Position numbers and translations under genes: made by a program. Below the pieces are notes generated by a model, which was not told where the DNA came from, made no database searches, and saw nothing but the letters and a program-made list of their open reading frames with translations. Shown here one piece after another: positions 18,672 through 26,952 of a DNA stretch of 38,337 bases. Positions within the stretch are counted from its first letter, which is position 1, and each line of letters starts with the position of its first letter. This DNA comes from Bacteroidales bacterium (lineage in GTDB: Bacteria; Bacteroidota; Bacteroidia; Bacteroidales; VadinHA17), in assembly GCA_017882305.1 (NCBI GenBank), contig JADGPU010000024.1:1-38337 (forward strand), written 5' to 3'.

Positions 18672-18704
18672 CAAAGATATGATATTTTTCAAAATACCCC
18701 CAAT
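18672..18704 (-). promoter_or_regulatory. rpsA: Promoter of rpsA
   Basis: On the minus strand TATCTTTG (18672-18679) is preceded after 21 bases by ATTG (18701-18704). This fits the Bacteroidota TTG-N19-21-TAnnTTTG pattern. It gives a leader of about 60 bases before the rpsA ATG. Confidence 0.55.
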
Positions 18705-18845
18705 ATTATGGTATAAATTCATATGGCAACAGGCGTCAGGCATCATGTATCAGATATCAGGTATCAGGTAAAAGGTATTATGAGCTAAAATAAACTAAAG
18801 GAATTCCTGTAGTCTGTAGCCTGCAGCCCGAAGCCTTTATAATAA

Positions 18846-18876
18846 TTTCCGTATTTGACTTGTTATATTATCTTTG
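18846..18876 (+). promoter_or_regulatory. Promoter of the nucleotide-sugar operon
   Basis: TTTC (18846-18849) is followed by 19 bases and then TATCTTTG (18869-18876). Spacing and -7 element match the Bacteroidota consensus exactly; the -33 element has one mismatch. It lies 40 bases before the ugd start. Confidence 0.55.
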
Positions 18877-18916
18877 CATAAATGATGAAGTTATTACCTA
18901 AAATATCTGAGGATTT

Positions 18917-20233
18917 ATGAGAATTATTGTTGTTGGCTCAGGTTATGTTGGTTTGGTGACTAGTGCCTGTTTTGCTGAAAGTGGTGTTAATGTAACCTGT
19001 GTCGATGTTGATATCGATAAAATACAACAACTCAAGGATGGGTCCATGCCGATTTATGAACCAGGACTCGAAATCATGGTCAGAAATAATGTTGAAAAAA
19101 AACGGCTTTTTTTTACGACAGATTTAGAAAAAGGAATTGATGGATCGGAGGTTATTTTTATTGCAGTTGGGACACCTCCGGGAGAAGATGGTTCAGCCGA
19201 CCTGAAACATGTACTGAATGTTGCAAAAGAAATTGGACGAATTATAATAAAACATATAGTTGTAGTAACAAAAAGTACCGTTCCTGTCGGAACTTCTGAA
19301 AAGATTCGGAATATCATTCAGGCTGAACTTGATAAACGCAATGTATCCATTCCATTCGACTTGGCGTCTAATCCAGAATTTCTGAAAGAGGGGGCGGCAA
19401 TTGACGATTTCCTTAAACCTGAAAGAATTGTTATCGGTACTGATAATGAAAAAACCCGGGAGATAATGAACAGGCTCTATATGCCATTCGTTCTGAATAA
19501 TCATCCGATCCTTTTCATGGATATTGCTTCTGCGGAGATTACAAAGTATGCTGCAAATGCCATGCTTGCTACACGTATCAGTTTTATTAATGAGATAGCA
19601 AATTTATGTGATATTCTTGGCGCCGATATCAACAATGTTCGCAAAGGAATCGGGAGCGATTCCCGGATTGGCAGTAAGTTTATTTATCCCGGTACCGGGT
19701 ATGGAGGCTCATGTTTTCCAAAGGATATAAAAGCTATTATCAGAACAGCCAAAGACAATGGTTATGAGCTAAATGTAATCGAAGCGGTCGAGAAAGCTAA
19801 TAACTACCAGAAAAATGTCATCTTCAGCAAGATGGCTAAATTCTTTAATAATAATCTGAAAAACAAAATAATTGGAATATGGGGTTTGTCATTCAAACCT
19901 AAGACAGATGATATAAGAGAAGCTCCTTCGATCATTCTTATAGAAAAGCTTCTTGAGGCCGGTGCCAGGGTTAAAGCTTATGATCCGGCGGCAATTAATG
20001 AGACGAAAAAACTTCTGGGAACCCGAATTGAATACACATCTGATCCATATGAAGCCCTGGTTAATGTTGATGCTGTTGCGCTGATTACTGAATGGTCGGA
20101 ATTTCATCTTCCTGATTTTAACAGAATGGGTGAATTGATGAAAGGTAAGGTCATTTTTGACGGTAGAAATATTTATGACCCCGCTCAACTTAAAAAACTT
20201 GGATTTACATACTTCGGGATTGGAAAAAGATGA
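18917..20233 (+). CDS. ugd: UDP-glucose 6-dehydrogenase
   Basis: The 438-residue enzyme oxidises UDP-glucose to UDP-glucuronate with two NAD+. The N-terminal Rossmann motif is GSGYVGLVTSACFAE (G7, G9, G12). The central segment has NPEFLKEGAAIDDFLKPERIVIG. The catalytic cysteine is Cys266 in GTGYGGSCFPKD, followed by the UDP-binding domain with GLSFKPKTDDIREAPS. All key residues are present. It starts a same-strand series leading to dTDP-rhamnose genes. The product probably feeds acidic surface polysaccharide, which the gene company supports. The 84-base gap to rfbA contains tandem purine-rich repeats, so polarity within the operon is possible. Confidence 0.96.
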   Translation: MRIIVVGSGYVGLVTSACFAESGVNVTCVDVDIDKIQQLKDGSMPIYEPGLEIMVRNNVEKKRLFFTTDLEKGIDGSEVIFIAVGTPPGEDGSADLKHVLNVAKEIGRIIIKHIVVVTKSTVPVGTSEKIRNIIQAELDKRNVSIPFDLASNPEFLKEGAAIDDFLKPERIVIGTDNEKTREIMNRLYMPFVLNNHPILFMDIASAEITKYAANAMLATRISFINEIANLCDILGADINNVRKGIGSDSRIGSKFIYPGTGYGGSCFPKDIKAIIRTAKDNGYELNVIEAVEKANNYQKNVIFSKMAKFFNNNLKNKIIGIWGLSFKPKTDDIREAPSIILIEKLLEAGARVKAYDPAAINETKKLLGTRIEYTSDPYEALVNVDAVALITEWSEFHLPDFNRMGELMKGKVIFDGRNIYDPAQLKKLGFTYFGIGKR

Positions 20234-20317
20234 CTTAGGGACGAAGAGACGAAGAAGACGAAGAGACGAAGAGAGTCAGAAACTCTAAACGAAAAACAAA
20301 AAACAAAAAACGAAAAG
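20234..20317. repeat. Tandem GACGAAGA and AAAAAC repeats between ugd and rfbA
   Basis: 20241-20274 is made of repeated ACGAAGAGACGAAGA-type units, and 20289-20316 repeats CGAAAAACAAAAAA-type units up to the rfbA start. The coding-strand bases are almost all purines. This low-complexity DNA is the leader directly before rfbA and contains no other clear ribosome-binding site than the purine tract itself. Confidence 0.75.
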
Positions 20318-21211
20318 ATGAAAGGAATAATACTCGCGGGAGGTTCCGGGACAAGGCTTTATCCGATTACAAATGCAATCTCGAAACAGATGTTGCCTGT
20401 TTATGATAAACCAATGATTTATTACCCGTTATCTGTTTTAATGCTGGCAGGTATCAGAGAAATATTGATCATATCTACTCCCAGGGACCTTCCCGGATTT
20501 AGAAACCTGCTCGGTAACGGTAAGTCTCTAGGGTTGAGTTTCAGTTATAAGGAACAACTATCGCCCGACGGACTCGCTCAGGCATTTATACTTGGTGAGG
20601 AGTTTATCGGTAACGATACGGTATGTATGATCCTGGGTGATAATATTTTTTTCGGACATGGTTTTGGTGATGCCCTTCGGAAAACTGCAGAAATGAAGAA
20701 AGGCGCCTGTGTTTTTGGATATTATGTCACTGATCCTGAACGTTATGGCGTTGTTGAATTTGATAAGAACAGAAAGGTTCTGAGTATTGAGGAGAAGCCA
20801 GCGCAGCCAAAATCAAACTATGCAGTTACGGGTCTCTATTTTTATGATAATACTGTTGTAAATAAGGCTAAATCGCTTAAACCCTCCCATCGCGGCGAAC
20901 TTGAAATAACTGATCTTAACAGAGTTTACCTTGAAGAAGGTACACTTGATATAAAACTTATGGGAAGAGGAATGGCATGGCTGGATACAGGTACCTATGA
21001 AAGTTTGCTGCAGGCAGCCAATTTTATTGCTACACTTGAACAGAGGCAGGGATTAAAAGCTTCATGTATTGAGGAGATAGCTTTTAAAAGAGGATTCATT
21101 AATAAAAGTCAACTATTAGAATTGGCAGAGCCAATAAAAAACAGTCAATATGGGAAATACCTTTTAAGGATTGCCAGTGAAGAGATCTATCTATTCGAAG
21201 GGTTAAAATAA
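20318..21211 (+). CDS. rfbA: Glucose-1-phosphate thymidylyltransferase
   Basis: The 297-residue enzyme makes dTDP-glucose from dTTP and glucose-1-phosphate, the first step towards dTDP-L-rhamnose. The nucleotide-binding signature [13 protein letters not shown] lies at 6-18, followed by [33 protein letters not shown] holds the metal-binding Asp, and [20 protein letters not shown] and the C-terminal [15 protein letters not shown] are both typical of RmlA. Length is normal. It is followed 13 bases later by rfbC. The start ATG follows the purine-rich repeat described separately. Confidence 0.97.
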   Translation: MKGIILAGGSGTRLYPITNAISKQMLPVYDKPMIYYPLSVLMLAGIREILIISTPRDLPGFRNLLGNGKSLGLSFSYKEQLSPDGLAQAFILGEEFIGNDTVCMILGDNIFFGHGFGDALRKTAEMKKGACVFGYYVTDPERYGVVEFDKNRKVLSIEEKPAQPKSNYAVTGLYFYDNTVVNKAKSLKPSHRGELEITDLNRVYLEEGTLDIKLMGRGMAWLDTGTYESLLQAANFIATLEQRQGLKASCIEEIAFKRGFINKSQLLELAEPIKNSQYGKYLLRIASEEIYLFEGLK

Positions 21212-21224
21212 GGGTTTTTAGAAA

Positions 21225-21773
21225 ATGAAAATTATTGAAACAGGGTTCAAAGGACTTATCGTACTCAAACCTGTAATTCATACTGATACAAGAGGATACT
21301 TTCTCGAAAGTTTTAATCATGTTGACTTTCAGGATGCAGGTATCAGTTTTACTCCGGTGCAGGATAATGAATCAAAATCTGTGAAGGGTGTAATCAGAGG
21401 AATGCATTATCAATTGCAACCTTTCCCTCAGGCAAAACTTATCAGAGTAGTCACGGGAAAGATATTCGATGTAGCTCTCGATATCCGGCGGAACTCTCTG
21501 ACTTTTGGTAAATGGTTTGGCATTGAACTTGACTCTGAAAATAAAGATCAGCTTTTAATACCACATGGTTTTGCTCATGGATTTTCAGTTCTCAGCGATA
21601 TTGCCATTATCCAGTACAAATGTGATAACGTTTATAACTCTCAGTATGAAAGGGGAATAAACCTGAATGATCCCTCACTTGATATTTACTGGAAATTAGG
21701 TTCAACAGTTCCGGTTATCAGCGAGAAAGACCTGGCACAGCCACTTTTCAGAGATGCTGAATTTGATCATTAA
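21225..21773 (+). CDS. rfbC: dTDP-4-dehydrorhamnose 3,5-epimerase
   Basis: The 182-residue cupin enzyme epimerises dTDP-4-keto-6-deoxyglucose at C3 and C5. The catalytic histidine is His61 in GVIRGMHYQ, with the usual phenol residue in the DNVYNSQYERGI loop (Tyr137/Tyr141) and the PHGFAHGF segment at 113-120. The N-terminal IETGFKGLIVLKPVIHTDTR matches RmlC. It lies between rfbA and rfbD with spacers of 13 and 17 bases, so the three are cotranscribed. Confidence 0.96.
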   Translation: MKIIETGFKGLIVLKPVIHTDTRGYFLESFNHVDFQDAGISFTPVQDNESKSVKGVIRGMHYQLQPFPQAKLIRVVTGKIFDVALDIRRNSLTFGKWFGIELDSENKDQLLIPHGFAHGFSVLSDIAIIQYKCDNVYNSQYERGINLNDPSLDIYWKLGSTVPVISEKDLAQPLFRDAEFDH

Positions 21774-21790
21774 AAAAGAAGGTATTTATT

Positions 21791-22657
21791 ATGGCAATAA
21801 TTCTGATTACGGGAGCGAAAGGCCAACTTGGAAACGAGTTAAAGGTTGTCTCAAAAAACTATTATGGATATGATTTTATTTTTACTGATATAGATTCACT
21901 CGATATAACAAGCCAGGAACAAACTTCAGAATTCTTAAAAAAATCGAGTCCTGACTGGATAATTAACTGTGCAGCTTATAATCTTGTCGACAAAGCGGAA
22001 GCTGAGCCTGATCAGGCCTTACTTATAAACGGGACTGCTGTTAAAAACATAACAGAAGTAATCAGGGGATCAGAATGCAGGTTCATTCATATATCATCCG
22101 ATTATGTTTATGACGGAAAGTCAAATGTGCCTTACAACGAGAATACCCAGGCAAATCCTTTATCAGCTTATGGCAGGTCAAAACTGTCAGGGGAAAAATA
22201 TGCCCTTCTTCACCAGGGATCGATGATCATAAGGACATCCTGGTTATATTCATCATTTGGGAATAATTTTGTCAAAACCATTCTCAGACATGCAGCGGAG
22301 AAAGAATCCTTAAAAGTAGTATTTGACCAGACTGGAACACCCACCTATGCTGCCGACCTTGCAGGAGCTATTATGAGTATAATTTCAGGGGTGATCAGGA
22401 ATCAGTTAGCAATGAATTCAGGCATTTATAATTATTCGAATGAAGGCGTGTGCACATGGTACGATTTTGCATGTGAGATTATTAAGGAAGCAGGTCTGAC
22501 CTGCCATGTGCAACCGGTTCTTACAAAAGATTACCAACAAAATGCACAGAGACCTGCATATTCTGTAATGGACAAAAGTAAAATAAAGGATAATTATGGG
22601 CTCTCAATCCCGCACTGGAGAGACAGCCTTATAAAATATATGAAACTAGTAAAATAA
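21791..22657 (+). CDS. rfbD: dTDP-4-dehydrorhamnose reductase
   Basis: The 288-residue extended short-chain dehydrogenase reduces dTDP-4-keto-L-rhamnose to dTDP-L-rhamnose with NADPH. It shows the nucleotide-binding motif TGAKGQLGNEL at 7-17, the substrate segment HISSDYVYDG at 100-109 and the catalytic pair Tyr127-x3-Lys131 in SAYGRSKLSGE. The C-terminal part has RPAYSVMDKSKI as in RmlD. The spacer to the phosphohexomutase gene is 10 bases. RfbB, the 4,6-dehydratase needed to supply the RfbC substrate, is not in this cluster. Confidence 0.96.
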   Translation: MAIILITGAKGQLGNELKVVSKNYYGYDFIFTDIDSLDITSQEQTSEFLKKSSPDWIINCAAYNLVDKAEAEPDQALLINGTAVKNITEVIRGSECRFIHISSDYVYDGKSNVPYNENTQANPLSAYGRSKLSGEKYALLHQGSMIIRTSWLYSSFGNNFVKTILRHAAEKESLKVVFDQTGTPTYAADLAGAIMSIISGVIRNQLAMNSGIYNYSNEGVCTWYDFACEIIKEAGLTCHVQPVLTKDYQQNAQRPAYSVMDKSKIKDNYGLSIPHWRDSLIKYMKLVK

Positions 22658-22667
22658 TGCCACAATT

Positions 22668-24401
22668 ATGTTATCACTAACTGAGATCAGGACAAAAGCC
22701 GAAAGCTGGCTAAGTGAAGAGTTCAACGAAGAGACACGTAAAGAGGTTCGTGAAATGCTTAAAAATAACGAAAAGAAGCTTATTGACGCATTTTACCAGG
22801 ATCTTGAATTTGGTACGGGTGGACTGAGAGGTATAATGGGTGCCGGTACAAACAGAATGAATATCTACACACTGGGTATGGCAACCCAGGGTTTGTCAAA
22901 TTATTTAAGGAAACAGTGTGGAAATTCGCGGGTAAAAGTAGCAATTGCTCATGATTGCCGCAACAACAGCCGATATTTTGCAGAAACTACTGCAAACATT
23001 TTCTCGGCTAATGGTTTTATAGTGTATCTTTTTGAATCTTTGCGTCCTACACCAGAACTTTCCTTTGCAATAAGGCATTATAAATGTCAGAGTGGAGTTG
23101 TAATTACTGCTTCACATAACCCTCCCGAATATAACGGATATAAAGCCTACTGGAATGACGGTGGTCAGGTTGTGGCTCCCCATGATGACGGGATAATAAA
23201 TGAGGTGCGCAAAATTACCTCGATAAATGATATAAAGTTCAGTGGCAGGAAGTATAGGATAAAGATCATAGGCAAAGAGACTGATGATATGTTCCTGAAT
23301 GAGGTACATAAGATGAGCCTTAATCCCGAGATCATAAAAAAGTTCTCAGGTATTCCAATCGTCTATACTCCCATTCACGGGACCGGGTTAACTATGGTCC
23401 CGCCCGCATTGAAGATGTTCGGTTTCAGAAATATAATCAGTGTACCGGAGCAGGACATACCTGATGGTAACTTCCCGACAGTCAAATCTCCCAATCCCGA
23501 GGAACCAGATGCACTTAAACTGGCTATTAAAAAAGCAGTTGAAACAAACGCCGAACTAGTAATGGCTACTGATCCTGATGCTGACAGACTTGGTCTTGCG
23601 GTAAAAAACAGAAAAGGGGAATTCATCCTGCTCAATGGTAATCAGACAGGTGTAATACTTATCTGGTATATCCTTTCTCAGTTCAAAGAGAGAAATAAAT
23701 ACAAGGGTAATGAGTATATTATCAAAACCATTGTTACTTCCGATCTGTTGGAAAGGATAGCTGAAGGATATAATGTTGAGTATTTCAATGTTTTAACAGG
23801 ATTCAAATTCTTTGCTGAGCTGATCAGGAAAAATGAGGGAACTAAAAAATATATCGGCGGCGGAGAAGAGAGTTATGGATTTTTACCCGGCGATTATGTG
23901 AGGGATAAAGATGCTGTTGCCTCCTGTGCGCTTGCAGCAGAAGCTACTGCATGGGCAAAAAGTAATGGTATGTCCCTTTTTGAACTTCTGCTTGATATCT
24001 ATGTAAAGTATGGTTTTTATAAGGAAAAACTTATAAATACAGTGAGAAAAGGGAAAGAGGGAGCTGATGAGATCATTGCGATGATGACCGGATACAGGAA
24101 TAACCCTCCTGAAAAGATCAATAATAGTAAGGTCGTCAAGGTGAATGATTATGAAACACAGATTTCACACGATATCCTTAAAAGTAAAAAAACAAGTATC
24201 AATCTGATTAAATCGGATGTTCTCCAGTTTTTCCTTGCTGACGGAACAAAAATATCAATCAGGCCTTCGGGGACAGAGCCTAAAATTAAGTTCTATTTTA
24301 GTGTAAATACAAAGCTTGCTTCTTCAGATAAATTTGAAGAGACTGAGAAAATCCTCGATAAGAGAATAAATGATATAATCACTGATATGAAATTGGTATG
24401 A
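22668..24401 (+). CDS. Phospho-sugar mutase (phosphoglucomutase/phosphomannomutase)
   Basis: The 577-residue enzyme belongs to the alpha-D-phosphohexomutase superfamily, in the long form common in Bacteroidota and Firmicutes (PgcA-like). The phosphoserine is Ser149 in VVITASHNPPEYNGYK. The Mg-binding loop is DPDADR at 302-307, the sugar-binding loop is GGGEESYGF, and the phosphate-binding loop RPSGTEPKIKFYF is near the end. It interconverts hexose 6- and 1-phosphates, and here most likely supplies glucose-1-phosphate to RfbA and UDP-glucose synthesis. Glucose versus mannose preference cannot be settled from motifs. Confidence 0.93.
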   Translation: MLSLTEIRTKAESWLSEEFNEETRKEVREMLKNNEKKLIDAFYQDLEFGTGGLRGIMGAGTNRMNIYTLGMATQGLSNYLRKQCGNSRVKVAIAHDCRNNSRYFAETTANIFSANGFIVYLFESLRPTPELSFAIRHYKCQSGVVITASHNPPEYNGYKAYWNDGGQVVAPHDDGIINEVRKITSINDIKFSGRKYRIKIIGKETDDMFLNEVHKMSLNPEIIKKFSGIPIVYTPIHGTGLTMVPPALKMFGFRNIISVPEQDIPDGNFPTVKSPNPEEPDALKLAIKKAVETNAELVMATDPDADRLGLAVKNRKGEFILLNGNQTGVILIWYILSQFKERNKYKGNEYIIKTIVTSDLLERIAEGYNVEYFNVLTGFKFFAELIRKNEGTKKYIGGGEESYGFLPGDYVRDKDAVASCALAAEATAWAKSNGMSLFELLLDIYVKYGFYKEKLINTVRKGKEGADEIIAMMTGYRNNPPEKINNSKVVKVNDYETQISHDILKSKKTSINLIKSDVLQFFLADGTKISIRPSGTEPKIKFYFSVNTKLASSDKFEETEKILDKRINDIITDMKLV

Positions 24402-24431
24402 TTGGTGGATGTTCCTCCTTTTACATCTTTT

Positions 24432-24457
24432 TTACCCCCCACCCCCCCCAAGAGGGG
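24432..24457. repeat. C-tract hairpin repeat
   Basis: A run of 6 C, then A, then 8 C is followed by AAGAGGGG, giving a CCCC-AAGA-GGGG stem-loop just after the operon. It resembles the C/G element at 11610-11660 and may also stop transcription, although no clear T-run follows. Confidence 0.5.
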
Positions 24458-24528
24458 CTATTATCAGGATGAAAGTTCTTTGCGGTTACTAATTTGATTT
24501 TCCCCTGATCTGATTTAGCTTTTCTTAA

Positions 24529-24701
24529 TTACCGTTCTTTTATTAGATCCTGAAGTGTAAGAAGTCCTATAAGAAAGATTAAAATAAAGATCGTAGATAC
24601 TAAAAGGATAAGATAAACATCAATCCAATTCCTGTGTCAAAGAGCAGCATTAATGTAAATTGAATTTGAGAATCCAGAGTACCATTTAGAATATTCAACA
24701 T
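24529..24701 (-). pseudogene. Possible small membrane-protein gene, frameshifted
   Basis: From an ATG at 24701 the minus strand encodes 33 residues ending in FDTGIGLMFILSF and a TAG. In the -1 frame a second open stretch continues as LVSTIFILIFLIGLLTLQDL and ends with IKER and a stop at 24529. Restoring one T in the TTTT run near 24604-24607 would join them into a 57-residue protein with one or two hydrophobic helices and a charged end. A promoter-like site lies 47 bases upstream. It may be a recently broken gene, a sequencing deletion or chance; I do not recognise the family. Confidence 0.3.
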
Positions 24702-24747
24702 AATTGCACAATATTTTATCTATTTATAAATCAGCATATTAAATATG

Positions 24748-24781
24748 CAAAAGTACTTTCTGGGATTTTAGTAGGTTCAAA
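24748..24781 (-). promoter_or_regulatory. Promoter-like site upstream of the small split gene
   Basis: On the minus strand TACTTTTG (24748-24755) fits TAnnTTTG and is preceded after 22 bases by TTTG (24778-24781). Spacing is slightly long. It points at the ATG at 24701. Confidence 0.3.
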
Positions 24782-25158
24782 ATAAAATTGTTTTAAATAT
24801 AACTAAGGATTAATTTTGATATTGGTGTGAATCAATTCGAAACTTTGATTTGAAGGCTGCCAAAAGATGATGCATAAAACAATATTAAGTTATATTGATT
24901 ACTAAAAGAGATATTGACAACATTTGAATGAAGTCAAAAAACATCAGATCCGATAGAAACTAAAAAATATTTAAATTTGAACAGACAAAATAGCTTGATA
25001 ATGTTTTCTATTTTTGATGAATAAATGAGTACTTAGCGTAGTCGGGAACAGAATGCTAAATTTCAATATGATAAGAAGTCAATTTCAAGAGAATAAACAC
25101 AAGTGATATAAATATGGGGTGATATGACAAATTGTAAATTCACCATGATATAAGGTTT

Positions 25159-25734
25159 ATGAAACAAATAATAAAAATATTTTCTCTGGTATTATTAATA
25201 ATAATATCATGCAAGAACAAGGATGACAATAAGAAAAAATCTACTTCTCTTGACAAAAAAATCGATATTGGTGACACCAGCCAGATAAGGAAAGTGGTAC
25301 AGGATAATTATATTATTGACTCAACTTCAAAACAAGATAACGGCCCTGTCTATATGTATTGTGAGACTATGCCAGAATTCCCCGGTGGCAAATCTGCTTT
25401 TAACGAATATGTTAAAAACAAAACAAAGTATCCACCAAACGCTGTTTCTGATAAAATTGAAGGGCGGGTAATCATAAAGTTTGTTGTCAGAACTGGAGGC
25501 GAAATTGGTGAGGTAAAAATAATCAGAGGACTCAGGGATGACCTGGATAGGGAATGCATAAGAGTGATAAGCGGCATGCCTGTTTGGAAGCCAGGGATGA
25601 TTTCTGGCAAACCTGTTTCAGTTTCATATAGTATTCCTATCCGGTTTTTATTGAAGTCTAGCGAAAATCTTAATGGTATATTTATTCTGCCTCCAAAGAA
25701 TTCTGCAGTCCTGAAACATAAAAATATTCCATGA
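25159..25734 (+). CDS. Lipoprotein with TonB C-terminal domain
   Basis: The 191-residue protein begins with a lipoprotein signal (LLIIISC, lipidated Cys18), followed by CKNKDDNKKK, which resembles the Lys-Asp-rich surface-export tags of some Bacteroidota lipoproteins. After a linker, residues about 65-160 form a TonB_C domain: MPEFPGGKSAFNEYV, YPPNAVSDKIEGRVIIKFVV and MPVWKPGMISGKPVSVSYSIPIRF. True TonB proteins span the inner membrane by a helix; this one is a lipoprotein instead, so an energy-transducing role is doubtful. It is followed by another small lipoprotein gene 103 bases away. Family call is good; role is unknown. Confidence 0.8.
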   Translation: MKQIIKIFSLVLLIIISCKNKDDNKKKSTSLDKKIDIGDTSQIRKVVQDNYIIDSTSKQDNGPVYMYCETMPEFPGGKSAFNEYVKNKTKYPPNAVSDKIEGRVIIKFVVRTGGEIGEVKIIRGLRDDLDRECIRVISGMPVWKPGMISGKPVSVSYSIPIRFLLKSSENLNGIFILPPKNSAVLKHKNIP

Positions 25735-25837
25735 CCATGGCGAAGTTTTGACAACTTGGGACTAGCAGGTAAACAAACCAAAGCTGTCACTATTTTATGA
25801 TCAGAAGTGAAAAAATAACAATCACCATAGAGTAATT

Positions 25838-26497
25838 ATGGATAAAACAAAAATACAGATCGGATGCTTATTAATAGCATCATTAATAATGATCTCTTCA
25901 TGCGGAAGTGAAGTAAAAGACCGGGACGGAAACGTTTACAAAGTGGTTATAATCGGCAAACAGAAATGGATGGCCGAAAACCTTGCTGTGAACCACTTCA
26001 GAAATGGCGACACGATTCCTGAAGCAAGATCAGCTGAAGAATGGAAAATGCTTGGAGCAAAAGGCAAACCAGCTTGGTGTATCGAAGAGAACACCCCAGG
26101 AAATGGAAGAAAATATGGTAAATTGTACAACTGGTATGCTGTTAATGACCCCAGGAGTCTGGCACCAGAAGGTTGGCATGTGCCGTCAGATGCAGAATGG
26201 ACTCAATTGACAGACTTTCTTGGCGGTGAAATAATAGCCGCAATACATATGAGAACTAGTGGTCTTACAGAAAAGGGTAAGGGTAGCTACGAGAGTGGCT
26301 TTTACGGACTTCCGGGGGGAAATCGTAACAATAATGGTGCTTTTTACGGCCTTGGTAGTTATGGCTACTGGTGGTCAGTGACAGAGGCTAATTCTTCGAA
26401 AGCAAGGCTCCGTATACTGAACTACCCGCTCTGCAGTATTGAAAGTGTCAGCTACAATAAGCTTTATGGTATTTCTGTTCGTTGCCTAAGGAACTAA
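25838..26497 (+). CDS. FISUMP-domain lipoprotein (Fibrobacter succinogenes major paralogous domain)
   Basis: The 219-residue protein has a lipoprotein signal (LIMISSC, Cys22) and then one FISUMP domain: VKDRDGNVYKVVIIGKQKWMAENL, a region with YGKLYNWYAV and PEGWHVPSDAEWTQL, and a C-terminal half with GFYGLPGGNR, GYWWSVTE and ISVRCLRN. The domain is widespread in secreted Bacteroidota and Fibrobacteres proteins; its function is not established. An envelope location is likely. No neighbouring gene suggests a substrate. Confidence 0.88.
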   Translation: MDKTKIQIGCLLIASLIMISSCGSEVKDRDGNVYKVVIIGKQKWMAENLAVNHFRNGDTIPEARSAEEWKMLGAKGKPAWCIEENTPGNGRKYGKLYNWYAVNDPRSLAPEGWHVPSDAEWTQLTDFLGGEIIAAIHMRTSGLTEKGKGSYESGFYGLPGGNRNNNGAFYGLGSYGYWWSVTEANSSKARLRILNYPLCSIESVSYNKLYGISVRCLRN

Positions 26498-26952
26498 TAT
26501 TGAAATTGGTACAAAACTTCTTAACCACATTTAGCTGGTTATATTAAAATTAATAAAATAATCAAATAACTTCAACTAAGGAAAGTCAATTAAACAGGAC
26601 GAAAGGTAGTCAAGGGTACTGATTTTCCACGGAAGTTCTTTCCCAGATTGTTTGCCTGATTTTTTATCAATACAGAAAACTTTCCGGTGATGTACTTAGC
26701 TATCCTGGACCAAGAGACTGTCTTTATAAATAACTATTTTAATTCCCTGTTTAACTAATATTCCTTACGGCAACAATGATTCAAGCAATTTCACATTATC
26801 AAGAACTTTTTAAGCTTTTTATGAAATCCGGGTCATTGTATCTTTGGTTTAATTTGTCTGTCAGTAGTCAGCGAAAAAGCAACAGAATAAATAATAACTA
26901 CTAGTAAAAAGCGTCTAATTTCATACTCTTCTATGGGTTATCGGAGATCGCG
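26498..26952. other. 455-base spacer with orphan promoter-like site and short open remnant
   Basis: No convincing gene. On the minus strand a frame of 48 codons without ATG (about 26594-26740) reads ...AKYITGKFSVLIKNQANNLGK..., which may be a remnant or chance. On the plus strand TATCTTTG at 26839 has no gene downstream on that strand. Confidence 0.5.
26839..26846 (+). promoter_or_regulatory. Orphan -7-like element facing the FG-GAP gene
   Basis: TATCTTTG matches the -7 consensus, with a T-run about 19 bases upstream instead of a clear TTTG. Transcription would run antisense into the FG-GAP gene. It may be chance. Confidence 0.25.

Larger units (their letters stand above)
18608..18916. other. 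Divergent rpsA/ugd spacer with degenerate tandem words
   Basis: The 309-base spacer has no gene. It contains promoter-like sites for both neighbours. Between them is a low-complexity stretch of imperfect ATCAGGTATCAGG-type repeats (about 18731-18776) and a second stretch of TGTAGCCTGCAGCC-type repeats (about 18809-18830). Confidence 0.6.
24402..25158. other. 757-base spacer after the nucleotide-sugar operon
   Basis: It holds a C-tract hairpin (24432-24457) and a possible small frameshifted membrane-protein gene with a promoter on the minus strand (24529-24781). The stretch from 24782 to 25158 is AT-rich with stops in all frames. TAnnTTTG words at 24972 and 25009 could drive the downstream lipoprotein gene but lack good -33 elements. 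I see nothing else. Confidence 0.6.

Noticed and set aside
25350..25790. Minus-strand frame of 146 codons
   Set aside because: It overlaps the TonB_C lipoprotein gene on the other strand, which has a lipobox and domain motifs.
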